From Ornithodoros turicata (Eukaryota; Arthropoda; Arachnida; Ixodida; Argasidae), in the NCBI RefSeq assembly GCF_037126465.1, contig NC_088203.1, positions 99,820,668 to 99,884,667 on the forward strand: a stretch of 64,000 nt of DNA. Reading direction: 5' to 3'. The notes below the pieces were generated by a model. The model had not been told where the DNA came from and did no database searches. It worked only from the letters and a program-made list of their open reading frames with translations. Both the position numbers and the translations under genes were made by a program. Below, piece by piece: positions 1 to 10,614 of the stretch. Position 1 is the first letter of the stretch, and each line of letters begins with the position of its first letter.

Positions 1-873
1 CCGACGATGGTACCAGCAAATCGACGAGACTGGGCTCCGCTCTCTGCTGGTCGAACGGCCGTTAGAAGGGCGACGTGGACTACTGCTTGGTCTTCGTCGT
101 CGGGAGGCGCGGGGGTGACTGGGCTGTACATGGGAAGCGGCAATAATGCTCGCGAGGCTCCGAAATTCGCGGCAGAGGTCGTCAATCTGAGAATGGGAGG
201 TGATTGGCGCGCTCTGCGAAGCAGCATTGTTGTGGCTGGGGACAGCAGGTGGAAGCAGTGACACCGCGGATATGGCGGGGGATGGACTCGCCACCTCAAG
301 AACAGCATCAGCGAGTGTAGCCAATTGGTCCAGTGTCATGTTGGAAGCTGTGGCCAGGACCATCTGCACATTTTCTGGCAGGCGTTGAAGAAAAAGCTCA
401 CGGAGCAGGGTGTCGTCCATGGACGCAGAATTGTCTCCGAGCAATTGCCGCATGCGCCGTAAAAGCTGGGTGGGGCGTCGATCTCCCAGCTCCTCGGCCG
501 AGAGGAGCTGTTGTAAACGGGAGCGGCTGGAAGCTGTTGTGCGCTGGAGGAGGGCTTTCTTGAGTTGGTCGTACGGCGTTGTAGGGGACGGGTTAGCTAG
601 AACGTCATATACCTCGTCTGCTGCGGTTGGAGTAAGGGCAGAGATGACGTGGTAGAATTTTGTTTGCTGGGATGTGACATCGGCGAGGCTGAATTGGGCT
701 TCCGCCTGGATGAACCATACCCCGGGGTTTCGGTCTAGTAGTATTGCGGAAGTATTGCGGAAGTTTGACAGCAACAGCAGACAGCGAAGGCTGTGGGACT
801 GAACTGGCTGAGGGTTCGTCGCGGGACATGGCTTCGCAAGGTTGGCGAACGTATCACGTTCGAGTCACCAGAT
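1..873 (-). pseudogene. CsRn1-type Ty3/Gypsy gag, partial and frameshifted (copy A)
   Basis: Near-identical to 7108-7965, the gag region of the complete element further right, and cut by the window edge. The encoded protein starts [10 protein letters not shown] near 829. At about 737-751 this copy has an extra short repeat of a gtattgcggaa motif that the other copy lacks. It shifts the frame after the KLPQYF segment, so this gag is broken. The retrotransposon continues past the left edge. Because the LTR at 874-1002 joins the host repeat at exactly the same base as in the right copy, this is a duplicated segment and not an independent insertion. Confidence 0.85.
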
Positions 874-1002
874 TGTCGAGGCTAGGAGGCAAAGAGCAGA
901 CAAGAGCTCGGGTTCGTGCTAGAAGCTCGACTGTTTATTCTGCAGCGGCGCGCTATGCTCGAGATGAACGGGATGGTCGGTGATGATGACGGTGCCGCTA
1001 CA
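874..1002 (-). repeat. 129-bp LTR of Gypsy copy A (5' LTR)
   Basis: Nearly identical to the LTRs at 3751-3879 and 7966-8094. On the plus strand it runs from TGTCGAGG to GCTACA; both ends are TG..CA, since the minus strand begins TGTAGCGG and ends TCGACA. It is followed at 1003-1006 by AGGT, the target-site sequence seen at the complete element. Confidence 0.88.
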
Positions 1003-1235
1003 AGGTATTAAAACGAGTTCATTCTTGAGTGCTCTCAGTGCACGTCTGATAGCTAGATTACAGAGCACAACTTTACTTGTCTTGTCTTCAGGACTCGTCT
1101 TGTCTTTGCTATGACTTCTTGTCTTGACTTTAGGACTTAAGCTTGTCTTTAGAACTAACCGCGTCCTAAAGACAAGTCATCGTCTATACGCTTTGGGAAA
1201 TAGATTTTCAATAGGGAAGATTAACCCTTTTAACA

Positions 1236-1301
1236 ATGAGGCTGTGTTTGTATCTGTCCCTTCTATGTTGTTCCAGCCTCAGAACATCAGTTTCTCTCTT
1301 G
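1236..1301 (+). mobile_element. 5'-truncated SINE tail insertion (66 bp)
   Basis: Absent from the paralogous unit at 8300-8340. It is flanked by an 11-bp target duplication CCCTTTTAACA (1225-1235 and 1302-1312). The insert matches the 3' part of the SINE at 29790-29850 (gaggctttgtatgtatttg-like, then tccagcctcagaacatcag). It therefore entered this unit after the two units separated. Confidence 0.85.
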
Positions 1302-1514
1302 CCCTTTTAACAGCCGCTATTGCGCCCGTGGTCCCTTACCGTTCGCGGCGGAACTGACTGAAAGCTGGGGAGCATGAAGCGAACTAGGTCGGGGACCTAG
1401 AGGAAGAAGAGGAGGCAAAGGAACAGAAAGCTACATTCTGGATAGATTGACAGTCCCCCATACGTGACCCAGTGTAGACAAATAAACGCCGGTTAGTGTT
1501 AGAGGGCTACATAT

Positions 1515-2391
1515 ACAGGGTGTCCCAGAAAACGTGTCATTGAATTATAATAAAAATACTACGCCACCTAGAATCATGCGGTCAACAGCATTTGTTCTTA
1601 TTAGGTTTTTGCCACCTCCTAATTGTGAATGTCACGCACTCCAAGTTTAATTATGTTAACATTTGCGAACTGAACTCGGAAATTTGCAAAGTAAAGGTCA
1701 CTTTTTTACCCCACCAATATGAAGAGCGTGCCGGATTCACTCAAATTCATGATAATTCACAGTGATATTCACGAGCTATCCCATCGGAAAAAATAACCGA
1801 ATATCATGCTTTTCGGAGCCTTGGACCATATCGCGGGATGACTTTTTGAACGCAATCGCTCTCAGTGCGACGAAAGGAGGTTCCGAAGTCAGCCCACAGA
1901 GTGATAGAGAAAGTAACAGTTCCTAAAATTCGGGGAGGGAAAGCATTATCCCAGCGAAAGTCGGACGTGATAAGCCGTGCCTGTTTTATCTTTTTCTGCG
2001 ATGTCGGGGAGGGCTGGGTTTCCAACCTCCTTTCGTCGGAGAGACAAAGATTGCGCTGAAAAATTCATCGTGCGCTATTCTGTGCGACCTCCGCAGAGCA
2101 TGATGTTCGGCTATTTTTTCCGATGGGAGAGCTCCTGAATATCCCTTTCAATTATCATGAATTTGACTAAATTAGACACGCTCTTCACATTGGTGGGGTA
2201 AAAAAGTGACCTTTACTAGGAAAATTTCCGACTTAAGCTTGCAAAAATTTACATAATTAAACTTACGTTACATGACATTCACACGAGGAGGTGGCAAAAA
2301 TCCAGTAAGAACAAATGCCATTGACCGCATGACTCTAGGTGGTGTAGTTTTTTTATTATAATTCAATGACACGTTTTCTAGGACACCCTGT
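1515..2391. mobile_element. 877-bp foldback element, copy 1
   Basis: The ends are inverted repeats ACAGGGTGTCCCAGAAAACG and its complement, and the inverted similarity continues almost to the centre, so the whole element is an imperfect palindrome. ATAT flanks both sides. Copies lie at 8531-9408 and about 40665-41545 at the same place in the host repeat. No transposase frame is visible, so it is non-autonomous. The superfamily is not assigned. Confidence 0.85.
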
Positions 2392-2445
2392 ATATGACTA
2401 GGGCTATGTATCATACATATTATGATAGATACTCTCCGGTTATTC

Positions 2446-2543
2446 CCGCGGTGGAACCAGCTCTTTCTGCAAAGGCAGGTTGGAATGACAAGTAACTGTC
2501 TTTGCAATCTGCCTTTCCAGAAAGAGCTGGTGCCACCTCGCGG
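2446..2543. repeat. 98-bp near-perfect hairpin, copy 1
   Basis: The two arms (GGTGG.ACCAGCTCTTTCTG and its complement) pair over about 40 bp with a few mismatches around a loop of roughly 10 bases. The same hairpin occurs at 9463-9560 and 41600-41697. It is either a miniature foldback element or a hairpin RNA source; sequence alone does not decide. Confidence 0.7.
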
Positions 2544-3750
2544 AAAACAGCGAAATGGAGTGGTTTTCAATAGCGGTGTGAAGTAAGGCCCTGTAAGTGC
2601 TGTCCCCGTTTGTTCTAAAGGTTTAAGTGGACATAACCTGTACTTTATGGAGCGTCCGGTTTATTACCGGTATCTGTGCACGAGCAGTGAGCAAAAACTA
2701 CACTACTGTACTACTACTGCTGCGGGTTCATTCGTCTACACCGAAACCGGAACAAGATAAAATTCTCCCCCTTGTTGTACTTTATTTGCACATGCGGAAC
2801 GAACATGCCACTACCGTCTTTAACAAAAAGTCCACAGGTTCACAAAATATTGCCTCTTATCGCAGAAATGTGCAACCCGATATAATGTGGATGACGGACG
2901 CCGAATGACAACTAGAGCCTTACTCAATATGCTCGGTCCTATTGACTCAGTATTTAGGAGGCATGTGACAATCAAACGCCGAGTCCCGATACGATACGCC
3001 ACCGTTTCGCGCATGCTCCGTTAATACTTTATGAAACAGGCTGTGGAAATTATAATTTGAAATGCTGAACTCAATGGTTATGCACAGCTACAGGTTTCGA
3101 TAGCTGTAACTGTATTCCACGACCAAACACCTGTAGAATAATGCCTCGGTAGAATCAGTGCAGAAACTCACCAATGTCGGCTCTTCTTCGGTCGTTCTTT
3201 CTTCTCCGGGCCATTGCTCCTGGTATTGCGTATGGCTGTCATCCGGGAAGTCGACGACCTGCATGTTTATACTCGTCTTGTCGGTGTGGCACACAACCAA
3301 AGGCAACGGGGCACGGATCTATCAATGGATGGATGAGAGGGTGGATGGTGATGTACGAAGTCGAAGGCCAAATTCGAATGGCACAACAGAAGGCACGATC
3401 ACGAGGGCAAGATACAGCAGATCATCATCTTCCAACCTCCTGCTTCTTCCCTGTCCAAGCAAAAGGTGACTGAGCCACTAAGGGACGCGCTAATTACCTC
3501 TGTGTGAAAGTTGTGTGTGGTGTTCTGTGTGAAGGTGATATGAGATGTACGGCTGGTTAGGCGCGGGGGTGAACTTACATGTACCGGGTGCCAGAAACCC
3601 CCAGGAGTCGAGTTAAATCTTCGGACTAAATAATTCGTGAACGGGTGCACCGATCGAATAACTTTCTCTTTTTTATATATAGCTGCCTAATACTACCTTC
3701 AGGCTGCGCACCTTGTTAGTGAGTGCGAGGTGCTCATTATTTAAATAGGT

Positions 3751-3879
3751 TGTCGAGGCTAGGAGGCAAAGAGCAGACAAGAGCTCGGGTTCGTGCCAGA
3801 AGCTCCCCTGTTTATTCTGCAGCGGCGCGCTATGCTCGAGATGAACGGGATGGTCGATGATGATGACGGTGCCGCTACA
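3751..3879 (-). repeat. 3' LTR of Gypsy-1
   Basis: 129 bp, matching 7966-8094 except for a few substitutions (for example near the ccagaagctc block). It is preceded by AGGT at 3747-3750. Confidence 0.92.
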
Positions 3880-3902
3880 TGGACCCCCCCCCCCCCCCCC
3901 AG
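3880..3902 (-). other. Polypurine tract of Gypsy-1
   Basis: On the minus strand a run of about 17 G residues followed by TCCA lies directly against the 3' LTR, the expected place for the plus-strand primer of reverse transcription. Confidence 0.8.
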
Positions 3903-3912
3903 CGAATCGATA

Positions 3913-5613
3913 TCAGTGGTGAGTGGTGCTGAGGGGACGAGCCCAATGAACACGGCGACGGCGAACTGGCTGCGTGGTGTCTTCTGGGAGAAATTGATGC
4001 GGAGGCAAACTGGGAGGCGTGGTGGCAGGAGACACGTCAACAGGGCTTTCAATGAAGGCCGGCTTCAGCCTGTCAATAGATACAGTGTCCTGGCGGCCAG
4101 TGAGCTGAAGCGTGAAATGTTTCGGTGACCGCTGCAGAACCTTGTAGGGACCGTCGTATGTGGGCTGCAGAGGCTTTCGGGGCGCGTCATGGCGAATGAA
4201 GACGTGAGAAGCCGTTTGAAGAAGGGGGTGGCGATAGGTGGAGGGCTGCGCAGGTGAGCGGGGTCGGACGGCTGGTAGGGCTTGCATGACCGTGCGCAGG
4301 CGTTCAGGGTAGGTTGTCGGGTCGGTATGGGCGATTGGCGAGGGATGCGCAAAGAATTCGCCAGGCAGGCGTAAAGTAGTCCCGTGAACCATCAGGGCAG
4401 GTGAGCACTGCAGGTCCTCCTTGACGGTGGCCCTAAGGGACAGCAGGATGAGGGGGAGGGCGTCGGTCCAGGAAGCGGGGGATACAGACTTGAGGGCTGT
4501 TTTAATCCGGCGGTGTAAGCGTTCAACCATCCCGTTGGCTGCAGGGTGGTAAGCCGTTGTTCTTGTACGGGATGTGCCAAGCAAGTTTGTCAGTTGAGTG
4601 AAAAGGGCGGACTCAAATTGCCGTCCGCGGTCCGATGTGACGACTGAGGGGACGCCAAAGCGGGCGACCCAAGCTTGTACGAAGGAAAGGGCGACGGTGG
4701 CGGCTGTGATGTCGGGGAGGCAGACGACTTCGGGCCAGCGCGTAAAGCGATCGATCATTGTGAGGAGGTATCGATGGCCGTTAGATGAAGGCAGGGGACC
4801 GACAATGTCCAGGTGGATATGGTCAAAGCGAGAGTCTGGTGGTAGGAACTGAGCTGGTGCGGTCTTGGTGTGCCTGGAAACTTTGCATCACTGGCACGGT
4901 ATGCAGGAACGCACCCAACGCTTGATATCAGCTTGCATACGTGGCCACACATAAGAGAGAGAGAGAGAGATCAACTTCTGGGTGGCGCGGATCCCGGGGT
5001 GTGCCATGGAGTGCAGCTGATCAAATACGGGTCGGCGAGCGGCCCGAGGAAGAAATGGGCGTGGGCTGCCGGTTGACAAGTCGCAGCAAATGGTACCTCC
5101 AACCCCTGGGAGAGGAATGTCTTGGAGTTGAAGGCTGGTCCGAGAGGAGGAACGGTAAAACTGGAACTCATCGTCCGTGCGCTGCAGGTCAGCTATGTCG
5201 GCGAAGGTTAACGGTGCGGACGAATCGCGGTTCAGTCCGGCAATACTGACACGGCTGAGGGCGTCAGCAACAGGGTTCCGAATGCCGGGTAGATGTCTGA
5301 TGTCCGTTGTAAATTCAGACACGAATGAGAGGTGCCGCTGCTCTCTTGATGAATGATTCGTGCTCGGAGATTGGAAAGCGTAGACGAGCGGCTTGTGATC
5401 TGTGAAGATCGTGAAAGTTCGTCCTTCAAGAAAATGGCGAAAATGCTTTGTGCTCAGGTAGATGGCAAGCAGCTCACGGCCAAAAGTGCTGTAGCGCGTT
5501 TCGGGGGGTCTCAACTTCCGGGAAAAGAAGCCAATGGGTTGCCAATCGGTATGGTCATCAGACATGTTCTGCTGCAGGACGGCTCCAACTGCGGTTGAAG
5601 ATGCGTCCACCAT
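3913..5613 (-). pseudogene. Gypsy-1 pol, RNase H and integrase part
   Basis: Frame 5613 to 4888 gives RNase H (VDASSTAVGAVLQQ, FTDHKPLVYAF) and the integrase zinc domain (H-x-H ... CIPCQ). A single in-frame TGA at 4885-4887 stops it directly after CIPCQ. The same frame continues to 3913 with the integrase core: TSDRGRQFES carries the second catalytic Asp and NGMVERLHRRIK the Glu; the first Asp lies just upstream in an LDIVGP context. The TGA sits where a CGA Arg codon is plausible, as expected from CpG decay. Compared with the upstream reverse transcriptase segment, a one-base indel near 5680 also separates the frames. Confidence 0.9.
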
Positions 5614-5663
5614 AAGACAGGTTGGCGCATCTGGGCGGGGGTGGGCGAGGAGCGTGGCGTTAG

Positions 5664-7124
5664 CTAAAGCCTGCCAATGTTGTCGAAAGCTGCTATGGCG
5701 TCATCCGTCCAAGTTAGAGGTCGAGAAGATTGCGGTTTGGTCGAGAGGAACTTCTCGAGGGGCAGGATGATCTCAGCACAGCGTGGGACAAATCGCCGGT
5801 AGAAGTTAACGAGTCCGAGAAAATTGCGGAGCTGGCTGAGAGAAGCAGGGCGGGGAAAATCGGAAAGGACCTGGACTTTGGATGGAAGAGGCTTGACGCC
5901 TTGAGAAGATATATGGTGGCCCAGGAACTCAAGAGACGGAGCGCCAAATTGACTCTTGCTGGCGTTGATGATAATGCCATGGGCAGAAAGCCTGGAGAAC
6001 AGTGCACGTAGATGATCGGCGTGTTCCTCGATGGATGAGCTGGCGACAAGAATGTCATCGATGTAAGCATATGCGAAAGGTAGACCACGAATGACCGAAT
6101 CAATGAAGCGCTGAAAGGATTGTGCGGCATTTCGCAGCCCAAACGGCATCCTGAGAAACTCGAATAGACCAAATGGGGTGGTAATGGCCGTTTTGGTTAT
6201 ATCCTCCTCAGCGACGGGTATCTGATAAGCCCGGACTAGGTCTACCTTCGAAAAGATGGTGGCGCCATGAAGGAAGGCTGTAAAGTCGTGGACGTGGGGC
6301 ACCGGGTATTGGTCGGGGATGGTAACTCGATTGAGAGCCCCATAGTCCCCACAGGGACGCCAATCACCTGTCTTCTTCGGCACCATGTGTAGCGCCGATG
6401 CCCAGCTGCTAGAAGAGGGACGAATAATTCCCATATCAAGCATGTGGTTCAATTCTTCACGAGCGATCTTCAGCTTTTCCGGGGGCAGTCGGCGTTGTCG
6501 AGTAAACACAGGTGGTCCTTTAGTCTCGATGTGATGGATTACACGATGCATTACTGGCTTCGACCAGTCAGGTGGCCGGGTGAGTTCGGGGAAGTCCTTA
6601 AGAATGGCGCTGAAGGCATTGCTGGTGTCGTGGTAAAAGGCAACACGTAAAGACGATAAGGAAGAACGTATGCCAGTGACAGCTAGGTTAGTATTGGAGT
6701 CAATGAGCTTGCGAGTGCGGATGTCGACCAAGAGGTGGTAGTTGTTCAAGAAGTCCGCGCCCAAAATTGGTTGGTTGACGTGGGCGACCAGAAACATCCA
6801 GCGGAATTCGCGCCGGAGACCCAAGTTGAGCGTTAAAGAGCGCTGCGCGAATACGGGGATCTTCGAACCGTTGACGGCAGTAAGGTGGTACAGGGGGGAT
6901 TGCCGACGGTCAGCGCTGGTCGCTGGAATAACGCTGACCTCTGCGCCAGTATCAACTAGGAAACGTCGGGTGGAGTTACGGTCGCGGATGTAGAAGAGGC
7001 GACTGGATGAGTGGCTTGGACCATTTGTCGCCAATAATGGTCCGCCGGAGAGTTTTCCGCATTCCGTGAGCACGGCAAGAGACAGTGGTACGCGTCTGCG
7101 CCGAACCGACGATGGTGCCAGCAA
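5664..7124 (-). pseudogene. Gypsy-1 pol, protease and reverse transcriptase part
   Basis: About 486 codons. The aspartic protease motif is [12 protein letters not shown], followed by reverse transcriptase with [12 protein letters not shown] and catalytic YIDDILVAS. The frame lies -1 relative to gag and overlaps it by about 170 nt, the usual arrangement for Gag-Pol made by -1 frameshifting. No canonical slippery heptamer stands out; GGAAAAC near 7050 is the closest. The frame stops at 5664, just past the reverse transcriptase thumb, because of an indel near 5680. The first ATG is unlikely to be used if pol is expressed by frameshifting. Confidence 0.88.
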
Positions 7125-7921
7125 ATGGACGAGACTGGGCTCCGCTCTCTGCTGGTCGAACGGCCGTTAGAAGGGCGACGTGGACTACTGCTTGGTCTTC
7201 GTCGTCGGGAGGCGCGGGGGTGACTGGGCTGTACATGGGAAGCGGCAATAATGCTCGCGAGGCTCCGAAATTCGCGGCAGAGGTCGTCAATCTGAGAATG
7301 GGAGGTGATTGGCGCGCTCTGCGAAGCAGCATTGTTGTGGCTGGGGACAGCAGGTGGAAGCAGTGACACCGCGGATATGACGGGGGATGGACTCGCCACC
7401 TCAAGAACAGCATCAGCGAGTGTAGCCAATTGGTCCAGTGTCATGTTGGAAGCTGTGGCCAGGACCGTCTGCACATTTTGTGGCAGGCGTTGAAGAAAAA
7501 GCTCACGGAGCAGGGTGTCGTCCATGGACGCAGAATTGTCTCCGAGCAATTGCCGCATGCGCCGTAAAAGCTGGGTGGGGCGTCGATCTCCCAGCTCCTC
7601 GGCCGAGAGGAGCTGTTGTAAACGGGAGCGGCTGGAAGCTGTTGTGCGCTGGAGGAGGGCTTTCTTGAGTTGGTCGTACGGCGTTGTAGGGGACGGGTTA
7701 GCTAGAACGTCATATACCTCGTCTGCTGCGGTTGGAGTAAGGGCAGAGATGATGTGGTAGAATTTTGTTTGCTGGGATGTGACACCGGCGAGGCTGAATT
7801 GGGCTTCCGCCTGGATGAACCATACCCCGGGGTTTCGGTCGAAGTATTGCGGAAGTTTGACAGCAACAGCGGACAGCGAAGGCTGTGGGACTGAACTGGC
7901 TGAGGGTTCGTCGCGGGACAT
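6956..7921 (-). CDS. Gypsy-1 Gag
   Basis: 321 codons from ATG at 7919-7921 ([10 protein letters not shown]). The N-terminal half is a capsid-like domain ([18 protein letters not shown], then a helix-rich region with [12 protein letters not shown]). The C-terminal part is Ser/Arg-rich and carries a zinc motif [18 protein letters not shown]. That C-x2-H-x9/10-C-x3-C pattern is typical of CsRn1-type Gag, whereas most retroelement Gags have CCHC knuckles. The frame is uninterrupted here, unlike copy A. Its function would be particle assembly and RNA packaging in the cytoplasm. Confidence 0.88.
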   Translation of the reverse strand: MSRDEPSASSVPQPSLSAVAVKLPQYFDRNPGVWFIQAEAQFSLAGVTSQQTKFYHIISALTPTAADEVYDVLANPSPTTPYDQLKKALLQRTTASSRSRLQQLLSAEELGDRRPTQLLRRMRQLLGDNSASMDDTLLRELFLQRLPQNVQTVLATASNMTLDQLATLADAVLEVASPSPVISAVSLLPPAVPSHNNAASQSAPITSHSQIDDLCREFRSLASIIAASHVQPSHPRASRRRRPSSSPRRPSNGRSTSRERSPVSSICWHHRRFGADAYHCLLPCSRNAENSPADHYWRQMVQATHPVASSTSATVTPPDVS

Positions 7922-7942
7922 GGCTTCGCACGGTTGGCGAAC

Positions 7943-7962
7943 GTATCACGTTCGGGTCACCA
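7943..7962 (-). other. Gypsy-1 primer-binding site (tRNA-Trp type)
   Basis: Three bases inside the 5' LTR the minus strand reads TGGTGACCCGAACGTGAT, close to the complement of the conserved animal tRNA-Trp 3' end (ATCACGTCGGGGTCACCA). CsRn1-type elements are known to use tRNA-Trp. The copy at 851-870 differs by one base. Confidence 0.75.
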
Positions 7963-7965
7963 GAT

Positions 7966-8094
7966 TGTCGAGGCTAGGAGGCAAAGAGCAGACAAGAGCT
8001 CGGGTTCGTGCCAGAAGCTCGACTGTTTATTCTGCAGCGGCGCGCTATGCTCGAGATGAACGGGATGGTCGATGATGATGACGGTGCCGCTACA
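7966..8094 (-). repeat. 5' LTR of Gypsy-1
   Basis: 129 bp, paired with 3751-3879, followed by the target duplication AGGT at 8095-8098. Confidence 0.92.
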
Positions 8095-8530
8095 AGGTGT
8101 TAAAACGAGTTCATTCTTGAGTGCTTTCAGTGCACGTCTGATAGCTAGATTACAGAGCACAACTTTACTTGTCTTGTCTTCAGGACTCGTCTTGTCTTTG
8201 CTATGACTTCTTGTCTTGACTTTAGGACTTAAGCTTGTCTTTAGAACTAACCGCGTCCTAAAGACAAGTCATCGTCCTATACGCTTTGGGGAATAGATTT
8301 TCAATAGGGAAGATTAACCCTTTTAACAGCCGCTATTGCTCCCGTGGTCACTTACCGTTCGCTGAGGAACGAACTGAAAGCTGGGGAGCATGAAGCGAAC
8401 TAGGTCGGGGACCTAGAGGAAGAAGAGGAGGCAAAGGAAGAGAAAGCTACGTTCTGGATAGATTGACAGTCCCCCATACGTGACCCAGTGTAGACAAATA
8501 AACGCCGGTTAGTGTTAGAGGGCTACATAT

Positions 8531-9408
8531 ACAGGGTGTCCCAGAAAACGTGTCATTGAATTATAATAAAAATACTACGCCACCTAGAATCATGCGGTCA
8601 ACAGCATTTGTTCTTATTAGGTTTTTGCCACCTCCTAATTGTGAATGTCACGCACTCCAAGTTTAATTATGTTAACATTTGCGAACTGAACTCGGAAATT
8701 TGCAAAGTAAAGGTCACTTTTTTACCCCACCAATATGAAGAGCGTGCCGAATTCACTCAAATTCATGATAATTCACAGTGATATTCACGAGCTATCCCAT
8801 CGGAAAAAATAACCGAATATCATGCTTTTCGGAGCCTTGGACCATAGCGCGCGATGACTTTTTGAACGCAATCGCTCTCAGTGCGACAAAAGGAGGTTCC
8901 GAAGTCAGCCCACAGAGTGATAGAGAAAGTAACAGTTCCTAAAATTCGGGGAGGGAAAGCATTATCCCAGCGAAAGTCGGACGTGATAAGCCGTGCCTGT
9001 TTATCTCTTTCTGCGATGTCGGGGAGGACTGGGTTTCCAACCTCCTTTCGTCGGACTGACGAGGATATCGCTGAAAAATTCATCGTGCGCTATCCTGTGC
9101 GACCTCAGCAGAGCATGATGTTCGGCTATTTTTTCCGATGGGAGAGCTCCTGAATATCCCTTTCAATTATCATTAATTTGACTAAATTAGACACGCTCTT
9201 CACATTGGTGGGGTAAAAAAGTGACCTTTACTAGGAAAATTTCCGACTTAAGCTTGCAAAAATTTACATAATTAAACTTACGTTACATGACATTCACACG
9301 AGGAGGTGGCAAAAACACACTAAGAACAAATGCCATTGACCGCATGACTCTAGGTGCTGTAGTTTTTTTTTATTATAATTCAATGACACGTTTTCTGGGA
9401 CACCCTGT
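8531..9408. mobile_element. Foldback element, copy 2 (878 bp)
   Basis: Same ACAGGGTGTCC termini, same ATAT flank and same position in the host repeat as 1515-2391. It was probably duplicated with the unit and not inserted separately. Confidence 0.85.
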
Positions 9409-9462
9409 ATATGACTAGGGCTATGTATCATACATATTATGATACATACTCTCCGGCTATTC

Positions 9463-9560
9463 CCGCGGTGGAACCAGCTCTTTCTGTAAAGGCAGGTTGG
9501 AATGACAAGTAACTGTCTTTGCAATCTGCCTTTCCAGAAAGAGCTGGTGCCACCTCGCGG
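9463..9560. repeat. 98-bp hairpin, copy 2
   Basis: Same near-perfect inverted arms as 2446-2543, with only scattered substitutions. Confidence 0.7.
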
Positions 9561-10614
9561 AAAGCAGCGAAATGGAGTGGTTTTCAATAGCGGTGTGAAG
9601 TAAGGCCATGTACGTGCTGTCCCCGTTTGTTCTAAAGGTTTAAGTGGACATAACCTGTACTTTATGGAGCGTCCGGTTTATTACCGGTATCTGTGCACGA
9701 GAAGTGAGCAAAAACTACACTACTACTACTACTGCTGCGGGTTCATTCGTCTACACCGAAACCGGAACAAGCTAAAATTCTCCCCCTTGTTGTACTTTGA
9801 TTTGCAAATGCGGAACGAACATGCCACTACCGTCTTTATGAAAAAGTCAACTCCACAGGTTCACAAAATATTGCCTCTTATCGCAGAAATGTGCAACCCG
9901 ATATAATGTGGATGACGGACGCCGAATGACAACTAGAGCCTTACTCAATATGCTCGGTCCTATTGACTCAGTACTTAGGAGGCATGTGACAACCAAACGC
10001 CAAGTCCCGATAGGATACGCCACCGTTTCGCGCATGCTCCGTTAATACTTTATGAAACAGGCTGTGGAAATTATAATTTGAAATGCTGAACTGAATGGTT
10101 ATGCACAGCCACAGGTTTCGATAGCTGTAACTGTATTCCACGACCAAACACCTGTAGAATAATGCCTCGGTAGAATCAGTGCAGAAACTCACCAATGTCG
10201 GCTCTTCTTCGGTCGTTCTTTGTTCTCCGGGCCATTGCTCCTGGTATTGCGTATGGCTGTCATCCGGGAAGTCCACGACCTGCATGTTTACACTCGTCTT
10301 GTCGGTGTGGCACACAACCAAAGGCAACGGGCCACGGATCTATGAATGGATGGATGAGAGGGTGGAGGGTGATGTACGAAGTCGAAGGCCAAATTCGAAT
10401 GGCACAACAGAAGGCACGATCACGAGGGCAAGATACAGCAGATCTTCTTCTTCTTCTTCTTCCACCACTAGGAACAGTGGCCGCCAGCCACACAGGGCGA
10501 TTGGCCAGGGTTTGGTGCGGACTAATCTCTAGAGGCTCATGAGACCCACGGTGACATGTTAGTAGAAGGAAGCCATAGCAGAGGGGAGGGAGGAAGCGGG
10601 AGGTACAAGATGTT

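Larger units (their letters stand above)
1003..3750. repeat. Host repeat, unit 1 (about 2.7 kb, non-coding)
   Basis: Highly similar to 8095-10444 plus 16551-16770 plus 22198-22312, and to 40331-41973 plus 46380-47062 plus 52694-52995. Landmarks in order are a block starting attaaaacgagttc, a cttgtctt-rich stretch, a foldback element (1515-2391), a 98-bp hairpin (2446-2543), a long unique-looking stretch and a segment ending tatttaaataggt. The same start block follows that end in other copies, so the units are tandem. I see no convincing coding sequence; the short ORFs do not stay open between copies. Its class is unknown: it could be a large non-autonomous transposon, a satellite, or a duplicated unit. 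Confidence 0.75.
3751..8094 (-). mobile_element. CsRn1-type Ty3/Gypsy LTR retrotransposon, complete but decayed
   Basis: The order on the minus strand is 5' LTR 7966-8094, primer-binding site, gag 7921-6956, pol 7124-3913, polypurine tract, 3' LTR 3751-3879. The target duplication AGGT is at 3747-3750 and 8095-8098. Related empty sites at about 22308 and 52988 read tttaaataagtattaaaacg, which confirms the insertion point. The clade call rests on the gag zinc motif with the CHCC spacing and on a primer site complementary to the tRNA-Trp 3' end, both hallmarks of CsRn1-type elements. One frameshift and one in-frame stop break pol. Confidence 0.92.
8095..10444. repeat. Host repeat, unit 2 (left part)
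   Basis: Parallels 1003-3420 closely. It holds foldback copy 2 and hairpin copy 2 but lacks the SINE tail of unit 1. It is interrupted at 10444 by LINE insertions and resumes at 16551. No genes are seen. Confidence 0.75.

Noticed and set aside
7040..7060. GGAAAAC as the Gag-Pol slippery site of Gypsy-1
   Set aside because: In the gag reading frame it does not parse as X XXY YYZ; the -1 overlap is real but the slip site is not established.
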